The notes under the pieces are model-generated. The model had not been told where the DNA came from. It did no database searches and was given only the letters and a program-made list of their open reading frames with translations. From an uncultured Oscillospiraceae bacterium (GTDB lineage: Bacteria > Bacillota > Clostridia > Oscillospirales > Acutalibacteraceae): a stretch of 24,378 nucleotides of DNA. A program made the position numbers and the translations under genes. The DNA is taken from the NCBI GenBank assembly GCA_902465155.1, contig CABQLY010000021.1:1-24378 (forward strand), in the 5' to 3' direction. Below are positions 8,676 to 15,409 of this stretch, in pieces (positions within the stretch are counted from its first letter, which is position 1; each line of letters opens with the position of its first letter).

Positions 8676-9224
8676 ATGAAAATAGCGGGGGAAAAGCCCT
8701 CGCAGCAAAAAGAAGTAGAAAAAACCGATGTTTCCGGCTTTGAGGAGTACCCCAGAGAGGTTGCAAACGGCAACATTGAGCGCGCCAAAAAGCTGGGTGC
8801 CGCGCTGGCCGAGGCTTTTGTTGCCGCCGGGAATAACGATTGCTTTGACGGCGGCTGCCCCGGCGACAGCGACGAGCTGGATCGCCAAAAGCTGTTGCTG
8901 CTTTGCTTTACGGTTTTAAGCACGCTGGAAACCAAGTGCCCGGCGGTTTGCACCGTTAAAATTGCCAAGGCCGCGTTTTTTGACGCCCTGCGGGCTATTG
9001 ACGCCGATTTGCCGGACCGCGCGACCGATACCGGCGCGTTTTCGTTCTACTATTTATCTTACCGGCGGGGCACCGAGGTAGACCGCCGTATTGGCCAAAC
9101 CTTTGCCATGCTTTGCGCGCATGACGGCGACCCTATTTATCAGGAACTGGGGGAGGCTATTTACTGCTGGTTCTACTCGGTGGTAAACAAAAAAATTAAG
9201 CAGGCTGCGTTTGCGGTGCATTAA
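8676..9224 (+). CDS. Uncharacterised Cys-rich helical protein
   Basis: This is a 182-residue soluble protein that I do not recognise. It has a charged N-terminus (PSQQKEVEKTD), then mostly predicted-helical sequence with seven cysteines, including a CFDGGC pair (56 and 61) and Cys88/Cys92. There is no signal peptide or membrane segment. It follows the TSCPD gene closely and ends just before a terminator, so it is likely the last gene of the dgt-dnaG-rpoD transcript. The start is uncertain. ATG 8676 has AGGAT 6 nt upstream, whereas TTG 8658, one nucleotide after the previous stop, has a stronger AGGTGA and would add six residues. Confidence 0.75.
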   Translation: MKIAGEKPSQQKEVEKTDVSGFEEYPREVANGNIERAKKLGAALAEAFVAAGNNDCFDGGCPGDSDELDRQKLLLLCFTVLSTLETKCPAVCTVKIAKAAFFDALRAIDADLPDRATDTGAFSFYYLSYRRGTEVDRRIGQTFAMLCAHDGDPIYQELGEAIYCWFYSVVNKKIKQAAFAVH

Positions 9225-9248
9225 GGCCGCGCTGCGCCGGCCTGGTTT

Positions 9249-9286
9249 GGCGGGAATGTGTGAAACAGCTCATTCCCGCTTGTTTG
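9249..9286 (+). terminator. Rho-independent terminator of the dnaG-rpoD block
   Basis: GCGGGAATG (9250-9258) pairs perfectly with CATTCCCGC (9271-9279) across a 12-nt loop and is followed by TTGTTT. It lies 26 nt after the last gene of the block. Confidence 0.75.
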
Positions 9287-9380
9287 CATATTGAATTTTG
9301 GGCTGCCGGGCTTTTTTAGGCTTTGCGGTTGGAAATTGTAACCTTTTTGTAATTTTTTTAACCGTTTTGTTAAAAAGGCC

Positions 9381-9409
9381 TTGCAATTCTACCTAAAATG
9401 CTGTAAAAT
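9381..9409 (+). promoter_or_regulatory. Promoter of the PucR-ftsEX cluster
   Basis: -35 TTGCAA (9381-9386), a 17-nt spacer and -10 TAAAAT (9404-9409). A second TATAAT (9411-9416) lies immediately downstream but is badly spaced from this -35. The leader is about 90 nt. The 9287-9505 stretch otherwise holds only AT-rich sequence. Confidence 0.7.
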
Positions 9410-9505
9410 ATATAATGTTGAAATTTGTAGTTTGTTTATTAAAAATGCTTTTTTGCTAAAAAGTTTTGCTTTTACAGGCTAAAAAATAAGGAGTTGTAAA
9501 AAAAT

Positions 9506-10591
9506 ATGTCTAATCGGTTATTTCAGGGTATTGTTCACCAGATGAAAGACGCTATTGACCGTACCATTGGCGTAATGGATGAAAACTACACCGTAATTGC
9601 CTGCAGCGAGCTGGTTCGTATTGGTGAAACGCAGGAGTTTGAAACTTTTCCCATTGTTAGCGGGAACGAAGCGTTTGTGAGCGGCCGCTTTACCTACAAG
9701 CCTTTTGGTACGCCGCAGCACCCGGAATACACCCTTTTTGTAGAGGGGACAGATCCGCAGGCCGCAAAATACTGCGCAATTTTAGCGGTTGCCCTTTCCA
9801 ACATTAAACATTTTCACGACGAAAAATACGATCGCGGCAACTTTATTAAAAATGTTATTTTAGATAATATTTTGCCGGGCGATATTTACCTAAAATCCCG
9901 CGAGCTGCATTTTACCAACGATGTTGCGCGCGTGGTGCTGTTAATTCGCATTACCTCCCACAATGATGTTTCGGTTTACGAGGTAATGCAAAACCTGTTC
10001 CCCGACAAGGCGCGCGATTTTGTAATTAACATTAGCGAGACCGACATTGCCATTGTAAAAGAAATTAAGCAGGACATTGAAACCAAGCACTTAGAAAAAT
10101 TAGCCCGCAGCATTGTAGATACCCTTTCGGGCGAATTTTACACCCATGTTGTGGTTGGTATTGGCACCGTGGTAGAAAATATTAAAGACTTAGCCCGCTC
10201 GTTTAAAGAGGCTCAAATGGCCTTAGAGGTTGGCAAGGTGTTTGATACCGAAAAAGCCATTGTTAGCTACGATAACCTTGGCATTGCCCGGTTAATTTAC
10301 CAGCTGCCCACCACCCTGTGCGAAACCTTTTTGCGTGAAATTTTTAAGCGTGGCTCTATAGAAAGCTTAGACCAGGAAACCTTATTTACCATTCAGCGCT
10401 TTTTTGAGAATAACCTAAATGTTTCCGAAACCTCGCGCAAGCTGTTTGTACACCGCAACACCCTGGTTTACCGGTTAGATAAAATTAAAAAAATCACCGG
10501 GCTGGACCTGCGTGAATTTGACCACGCCATTGTGTTTAAAATTGCCTTAATGGTTAAAAAATACTTACAGTCGAACCCCATTAAGTATTAA
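9506..10591 (+). CDS. PucR/CdaR-like transcriptional regulator
   Basis: This 361-residue cytosolic regulator ends in a PucR-type helix-turn-helix (about 297-345), carrying NVSETSRKLFVHRNTLVYRL and RLDKIKKITGLDLREFDHA. The middle (about 130-260) resembles the GGDEF-like domain of CdaR proteins. The N-terminal 100 residues form an unassigned sensor-like domain (IDRTIGVMDENYTVIACS). There is no membrane segment. It is the first gene after a strong promoter and is followed 43 nt later by ftsE, so it may control the division-hydrolase cluster or itself. A ligand cannot be named. ATG 9506 has AAGGAGTTG upstream. Confidence 0.85.
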   Translation: MSNRLFQGIVHQMKDAIDRTIGVMDENYTVIACSELVRIGETQEFETFPIVSGNEAFVSGRFTYKPFGTPQHPEYTLFVEGTDPQAAKYCAILAVALSNIKHFHDEKYDRGNFIKNVILDNILPGDIYLKSRELHFTNDVARVVLLIRITSHNDVSVYEVMQNLFPDKARDFVINISETDIAIVKEIKQDIETKHLEKLARSIVDTLSGEFYTHVVVGIGTVVENIKDLARSFKEAQMALEVGKVFDTEKAIVSYDNLGIARLIYQLPTTLCETFLREIFKRGSIESLDQETLFTIQRFFENNLNVSETSRKLFVHRNTLVYRLDKIKKITGLDLREFDHAIVFKIALMVKKYLQSNPIKY

Positions 10592-10634
10592 GCTTTAAAA
10601 ACCCGTTACTACCGTTTTTAGGAGAAGTTTTTAA

Positions 10635-11360
10635 ATGGAAGAACAAAATTTTTCTGCGGCGCAGGGTGCGGCAGATCAACGCCCGGTTATTGAGTTTAAG
10701 GGCGTTTCCAAAACCTATTTAACCGGCACCCACGCGTTAGAGGATGTGAACATTCAAATCCGGCAGGGGGAGTTTGTGTTTGTTGTTGGCGCTTCGGGCG
10801 CCGGCAAAAGCACCTTTATGAAGTTAATTATGCGGGAGGAAAAAGCCAACGCCGGCGAAATTTATGTAAACGGTTTTCGGCTTTCTACCATTCGTCACCG
10901 CGAAATACCAATGTTGCGGCGTACCATGGGTATAGTATTCCAGGATTTCCGCTTAATTCCCACCATGGATGTATTTGATAATGTAGCTTTTGCCATGCAT
11001 GTTGTTGGTGCTTCGCCCAGTCTTATTCGCCGCGAGGTTGCCAAGGCGCTTAGCCTGGTTGGCCTGGGGCACAAGGCGCGCTCTAAGCCTGCCGAGCTTT
11101 CGGGCGGCGAGCAGCAGCGTGTTGGCTTGGCCCGCGCGTTAATTAATAAGCCTCGCTTAATTATTGCCGATGAACCTACCGGCAATGTAGACCCCAATAT
11201 GTCGTATGAAATTGTAGAAATGCTGAACCGCATTAACGCGGCCGGCACTACGGTTTTAATGGTTACCCACGAGCATAATTTGGTTCGTGATTTTCACCAC
11301 CGTGTTATTATGCTGGAAAACGGCCGCATTGTGGCCGATAACGCGGAGGGTGCCTTATGA
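10635..11360 (+). CDS. ftsE: Cell-division ATP-binding protein FtsE
   Basis: This is a 241-residue ABC ATPase, the cytosolic partner of FtsX. It shows Walker A GASGAGKS (52-59), Q-loop Gln103, signature LSGGE (155-159), Walker B LIIADE (175-180) and switch His212. The body is of FtsE size, but with a non-conserved 17-residue N-terminal extension. FtsEX drives conformational control of peptidoglycan hydrolases at the septum rather than transport. The stop overlaps the ftsX start (ATGA), a classic coupling. GGAGAAG precedes the ATG. Confidence 0.95.
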   Translation: MEEQNFSAAQGAADQRPVIEFKGVSKTYLTGTHALEDVNIQIRQGEFVFVVGASGAGKSTFMKLIMREEKANAGEIYVNGFRLSTIRHREIPMLRRTMGIVFQDFRLIPTMDVFDNVAFAMHVVGASPSLIRREVAKALSLVGLGHKARSKPAELSGGEQQRVGLARALINKPRLIIADEPTGNVDPNMSYEIVEMLNRINAAGTTVLMVTHEHNLVRDFHHRVIMLENGRIVADNAEGAL

Positions 11361-12376
11361 AAATGCAAAGCGTAAAGTATTTAACAAACGAGGGCTTTAA
11401 AAATGTTTGGGTAAACCGCTTAATGTCGGTTGCCTCGGTTGGCGTTTTGGTTGCTTGCATGACCCTAATTGGCATGGCCATTTTGCTTACTAAAAATGTG
11501 GATAAAAGCATGAGTTCGTTAGAGCAGCAAAATGTTATTATGGCCTATTTTAACGATAAAAACTCGGTAGTATACGGCGACGCCGCAGCCATCGGCGCTT
11601 CCTCTACCGCTTCTAACGCCTCTCAGTCGGCCAATTCCTCGGTGCCCGATACGGCCTACCGTATTCACAACGAGCAGGAGGCTCAGGCGGTTTGCGACGC
11701 CATTCAAAAGCTGCCGAATGTTGCCTCGGTTGAATACATCTCCAGCGAAAAGGCGTTAGAAAATGCTAAGTCCACCGTGCTGGAGGATCAAGCCGGCGCG
11801 TTTGAGATTTTTGAGGAGGAGGGCGGCAACCCCATGTCGGCCGGCTGCCGAATTACCTTAACCTCTATGGATCAGTTTGACCAGACCATTGCCGCCATTA
11901 AAAATACCGAGGGCGTTTCCAATGTTGTTTCACACGGCGATCTGGCCAAAAAGCTTTCGGCCTTAAAAAGCGGCATTGCCATGGTTTGCTTTTGGATTAT
12001 TGGCATTTTAGGCATTATCTCGTTGGTTATTGTTTCTAACACCATTCGGGTTACTATGTACAACCGCAAGTTAGAAATTAGCATTATGAAAGCCGTAGGC
12101 GCCACCGATTCCTTTATTCGGCTGCCCTTTGTTATTGAGGGTATGCTATTAGGGCTTATTTCGGCTGCTATTTCCGAGGGGCTGCTTTACCTTTGCTACC
12201 GCATTGCGGCCGAAACCATTAGCAGCGCCTTTACCATTTCAATTCCGTTTGGGCAAATGGCTTGGCAGCTGTTGGGCATTTTTGCCGCAATTGGTGTGCT
12301 GGCCGGCGCTTTTGGCAGCGCTATTATGATTAGCAAGTACCTGCGAAAAGAGGGCAGCGAGTTTAAAGCCCTTTAA
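11357..12376 (+). CDS. ftsX: Cell-division membrane protein FtsX
   Basis: This is a 339-residue FtsX with four membrane segments (about 23-45, 208-228, 256-280, 303-325). A large extracellular loop lies between TM1 and TM2, and the MacB/FtsX-like core contains LEISIMKAVGATDSFIRLPFVIEG. It transmits the ATPase cycle of FtsE to an extracellular hydrolase, here most likely the coiled-coil M23 peptidase encoded next. A Ser/Ala-rich insert (about residues 72-100, ASSTASNASQSANSS) interrupts the start of the extracellular domain, which is unusual for the family. Confidence 0.94.
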   Translation: MKMQSVKYLTNEGFKNVWVNRLMSVASVGVLVACMTLIGMAILLTKNVDKSMSSLEQQNVIMAYFNDKNSVVYGDAAAIGASSTASNASQSANSSVPDTAYRIHNEQEAQAVCDAIQKLPNVASVEYISSEKALENAKSTVLEDQAGAFEIFEEEGGNPMSAGCRITLTSMDQFDQTIAAIKNTEGVSNVVSHGDLAKKLSALKSGIAMVCFWIIGILGIISLVIVSNTIRVTMYNRKLEISIMKAVGATDSFIRLPFVIEGMLLGLISAAISEGLLYLCYRIAAETISSAFTISIPFGQMAWQLLGIFAAIGVLAGAFGSAIMISKYLRKEGSEFKAL

Positions 12377-12395
12377 GCAAACGGTAAAATTAGCG

Positions 12396-12421
12396 CCCAA
12401 AAGCTTTTAAGGGCTTTTGGG
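12396..12421 (+). terminator. Hairpin after ftsX
   Basis: CCCAAAAGC (12396-12404) pairs with GCTTTTGGG (12413-12421), 20 nt after the ftsX stop. No U-tract follows, so it may attenuate or stabilise the transcript rather than terminate it. Confidence 0.4.
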
Positions 12422-12463
12422 GTGTGGAATAATATTTTGGTTAAGAGCCTTAACACTTTATTA

Positions 12464-12493
12464 GGCTAATTATTTGGCTAATTATTAGGCTAA
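12464..12493. repeat. 12-nt tandem repeat in the ftsX-M23 spacer
   Basis: GGCTAATTATT occurs at 12464-12474 and 12476-12486, with a third partial unit GGCTAA at 12488-12493. The array is flanked by GAGCCTTAA (about 12446) and GGGCCTTAA (about 12494). The spacer 12377-12634 has no ORF and I could not place a convincing promoter in it. Confidence 0.7.
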
Positions 12494-12634
12494 GGGCCTT
12501 AACCTACAATTGGCGGCCGGTGTTTAAACGCCAAAAGCTTTAGGCTATTGGCTAATTTAAAGGCCGGGTTGTTTCGGCAAACTAAAGCAAGCCTTTGCCC
12601 GCTTTAGCGCCGTAGAGTTTTGAAAGGAGCTTTT

Positions 12635-13831
12635 ATGTTTAAAAAATTGTTTTCTCTGAAAAAATCGGTAGCAGTTTTATTAAGCGTTGTTCTGCTGTTT
12701 TCTTTAGCGCAAAGCTTTAGTACGGCTGCAAAATCCACTTCGCAAATGCGCAACGAAATTGCCGATTTAGAAAGTAAATCTAAACAGTTAGAAAGCAAAA
12801 TTGCTCAACTAAAAAAGCAAAAGGCCGCGCAGGATGAAATTAAAGCGGCCCTGCAAGAGCAAATTACCGCAACACAAAGCGAAATTAACGCCTGCGTTAG
12901 CACCATTAACGGCTACAAGGCCGAAATTAGCGAATGCCAGAAAAAAATTGACCAAAAGCAAAAGGAAATTGAGGAAACCAAGTACACCTACAAAAAGCGT
13001 ATGCGCTCTATTTCTATGAGCGGCAGCACCAATAACGACCTGTTGGTTTTAATGGATTCCTCCAGCTTTTCAGAGTATTTAGCGTTAAGCGAGGTTTCCA
13101 GCAAAATTTCCTCGCACGATAAAAAGCTGCTGAACGAAATTACCGAGGCCTTGGCCGTTATTAACGCCAGCAAGGCCGAAATTAACCAAAAGCTTTCGGC
13201 CCAAAACGATGTAAAAGCCAAGCTTGCTACCAAACAGGCCGCTTTAAAGGCACAGCAGTCTGAAATTAATAGCGTTATTAACTCTATTAACACCAACAAA
13301 GCCAGTTTGGAAAAAGAAAACAAATCTTACGAAAACGCTATTAACAGTCTTGAAAACGAAATTCAAAAGGCTTTAAGTGCGGCCAATAGCGGCAGCGGCG
13401 GAACCGCTACCCCGGTATTTACCAGCGGGCAGTTTACCTGGCCTTGCCCGGGGTACTACAACCTAACCTCTAACTTTGGTACGCGTTGGGGCCGTTTGCA
13501 CGGCGGTGTAGATATTTCCAGCGCCGGCATTAACGGCAAGCCCATTGTAGCCGCGGCCGACGGCGTTGTTATTGCCGCAGGGTTTAACCGCGGCGGTTAC
13601 GGCAACTGGGTAATGATCAATCACGGTAAGCACGGCGGCAACAATTTTGCAACCGTTTACGGCCACATGATCAGCTCCCCCTGCGTTAGCACCGGGCAAA
13701 CCGTAAAGGCCGGGCAACACATTGGTAATGTTGGTTCCACCGGTGATTCTACCGGCCCGCACCTGCATTTTGAAATTCGCGTAAACGGCAACCGCGTAAA
13801 CCCAATGGCCTATTTTAACCGCGCTAAATAA
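12635..13831 (+). CDS. Secreted coiled-coil M23 peptidoglycan endopeptidase
   Basis: This 398-residue exported protein has a signal peptide (about 1-32, KKSVAVLLSVVLLFSLAQSFSTAA), a long Lys/Glu/Gln-rich coiled coil (about 34-255), a GSGG linker and a C-terminal M23 (LytM) domain. All zinc and catalytic residues are present: His289 and Asp293 (HGGVD), His344 (YGHM), and His376/His378 (GPHLHFE). It should therefore be an active endopeptidase cutting peptide cross-links. The architecture is that of EnvC/PcsB-type FtsEX effectors, but with an intact catalytic domain. ATG 12635 follows AAAGGAGC. An in-frame TTG at 12620 precedes this ribosome binding site and is rejected. It lies next to ftsEX, supporting direct FtsX control. 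Confidence 0.93.
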   Translation: MFKKLFSLKKSVAVLLSVVLLFSLAQSFSTAAKSTSQMRNEIADLESKSKQLESKIAQLKKQKAAQDEIKAALQEQITATQSEINACVSTINGYKAEISECQKKIDQKQKEIEETKYTYKKRMRSISMSGSTNNDLLVLMDSSSFSEYLALSEVSSKISSHDKKLLNEITEALAVINASKAEINQKLSAQNDVKAKLATKQAALKAQQSEINSVINSINTNKASLEKENKSYENAINSLENEIQKALSAANSGSGGTATPVFTSGQFTWPCPGYYNLTSNFGTRWGRLHGGVDISSAGINGKPIVAAADGVVIAAGFNRGGYGNWVMINHGKHGGNNFATVYGHMISSPCVSTGQTVKAGQHIGNVGSTGDSTGPHLHFEIRVNGNRVNPMAYFNRAK

Positions 13832-13856
13832 TTTAATGTTTAAAATTTAAACCTAA

Positions 13857-13920
13857 CCGCTGTGCTGCAGCCGGGCCTAACCTCTAACTTGTTTTAAGGG
13901 CCTTGCCCCAAGCACAGCGG
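13857..13920 (+). other. Long-range inverted repeat between M23 and S41 genes
   Basis: CCGCTGTGCT (13857-13866) is perfectly complementary to AGCACAGCGG (13911-13920), enclosing 44 nt. There is no U-tract, so it is more likely an mRNA structure than a terminator. The S41 gene downstream has no clear promoter of its own. Confidence 0.45.
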
Positions 13921-14022
13921 TCTTGCTTTCGCTTGGCAAAATTTGTTTTTGTTGGCCTTAGGTAAGCAGTGGATTATTTCTGCTTACCCCCGGCCAATGG
14001 CTTTGGCCTGGGAGGTAATTGT

Positions 14023-15246
14023 TTGAAAGGATATTCCAAACCGTTTTTTAAAATAGAAAGCAGTGGCGCTAAAGTAATTGAAATGCCTAAAACCGTTACG
14101 CGGCGCAAGGCCGTTTTGTGCGCGGTTATTGCGGCGGTAACGGCAATTATTTTTACTTTGGCGGCGCTGTGGCTTTACCTTAGTAACAGCGCCTTTGGCC
14201 AAACCCTAACAAAGCTTTACGCGTTAAACCGACTGGTGCAGCAAAATTACACCGGCAGCGTTAGCTCCGAGAACTTAGACGACGCCCTGCTAAACGCCTA
14301 TGTAGATACTATGGACGATAAATACGGCTTTTATGAGGGGGCAAAATCGGCCGAGGCGGTTGCCGATTCTTTTAAAGGCGAAAGCTACGGCGTTGGCATT
14401 ACCGTGCTGTACGAAAAAGCCAACCACTGCCTTTTTGTTTACCGCGTTTTCGAGGGTGGCCCGGCCGAGCAGGCCGGCTTAAAGGTAGGGGACCGCATTA
14501 CAGCGGTAGACGGCCAAACTGTTAAGGAGTTAGGCTACAAAAAAGCCGTTGCGGCCATTAAAAAGCAAAAAAACACCGCCGTTACCCTAACGGTGCTGCG
14601 CGGCAGCCAAACGGTGGAGCTAAAGCCCGTTTGCGTGGAGTTTACCGAGCAAACCGTTTTTTACCACCTAATTGGGCAAAAGGCCTACATTCAAATTACC
14701 GGATTTAACGACGCCACGGTAACCCAGTTTGAAAAAGCGCTGGCCTTTGCCAACACGCAAAAGGCAACCGGCCTGGTGTTTGATGTACGGGATAACGGCG
14801 GCGGTACGGTAGATTCGGCGGCAAAAATGTTAGATTTATTACTGGGCGAGTGCGATATTATTTCGGTAGAATACAAAAATCAGCCCAAAAAGGTTTTGTA
14901 CCGCTCTAATAAAGAAAAAACAAATTTACCTATGGTGGTAATTGCAAACGGCGAAACGGCCAGCGCGGCCGAACTGTTTACGGCCGCCCTGCGCGACGCC
15001 GGAAACGCAAAAATTGTTGGCAACAACACCTACGGTAAAGGGGTTATGCAGCGCACCTACTTTTTTAACGACGGCTCCTGCGTGCGCATGACAGTTGCAA
15101 AATTTTACCCGCCCGGCGGCGTTTGCTTTGACCAAAAGGGCATTGATCCGGATGTAACCGTTACCTACACCACCGAGCAGCAAAACAATTACCACCTTTT
15201 AGGGGACGACGACCCCTACATTCAGGCGGCATTAAAAGCCTTTTAA
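14023..15246 (+). CDS. S41 C-terminal processing protease (CtpA-like)
   Basis: This is a 407-residue membrane-anchored periplasm-side serine protease. One N-terminal membrane segment (about 30-52) is followed by a PDZ domain (about 118-195, YGVGITV...GGPAEQAGLKVGDRITAVDG) and the S41 core with Ser314 (ETASAAEL) and Lys339 (TYGKG), the catalytic dyad. C-terminal processing proteases trim or degrade envelope proteins, including peptidoglycan hydrolases, so the adjacent M23 enzyme or FtsX is a plausible client; this is inference. TTG 14023 is chosen because GGGAGGT lies 6 nt upstream. An in-frame GTG at 13969 lacks such a site. The gene ends at a strong terminator. Confidence 0.93.
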   Translation: MKGYSKPFFKIESSGAKVIEMPKTVTRRKAVLCAVIAAVTAIIFTLAALWLYLSNSAFGQTLTKLYALNRLVQQNYTGSVSSENLDDALLNAYVDTMDDKYGFYEGAKSAEAVADSFKGESYGVGITVLYEKANHCLFVYRVFEGGPAEQAGLKVGDRITAVDGQTVKELGYKKAVAAIKKQKNTAVTLTVLRGSQTVELKPVCVEFTEQTVFYHLIGQKAYIQITGFNDATVTQFEKALAFANTQKATGLVFDVRDNGGGTVDSAAKMLDLLLGECDIISVEYKNQPKKVLYRSNKEKTNLPMVVIANGETASAAELFTAALRDAGNAKIVGNNTYGKGVMQRTYFFNDGSCVRMTVAKFYPPGGVCFDQKGIDPDVTVTYTTEQQNNYHLLGDDDPYIQAALKAF

Positions 15247-15265
15247 TACCAATTTTTGCAACCCT

Positions 15266-15297
15266 TTCAGCCGTTTTTTAAAAGCGGCTGTTTTTAT
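15266..15297 (+). terminator. Rho-independent terminator after the S41 gene
   Basis: CAGCCG (15268-15273) pairs with CGGCTG (15285-15290), with the T-run/A-run inside able to extend the stem. TTTTTAT follows directly. It ends the ftsEX-M23-S41 cluster. Confidence 0.88.
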
Positions 15298-15342
15298 ACG
15301 GTTTAATTATTGTTTTGTACAAAAAATATGATGTTTTAACCA

Positions 15343-15371
15343 TTTATTAGGGCAAAAATATACGGTATAAT
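15343..15371 (+). promoter_or_regulatory. Promoter of the surface protein/glycosidase pair
   Basis: A perfect -10 TATAAT (15366-15371) has a weak -35, TTTATT (15343-15348), at 17 nt. The poor -35 suggests activator dependence. The leader is about 33 nt. Confidence 0.6.
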
Positions 15372-15409
15372 TGTTACAGTGAATAAATTTTAAATTGGGA
15401 GGCAGATGT

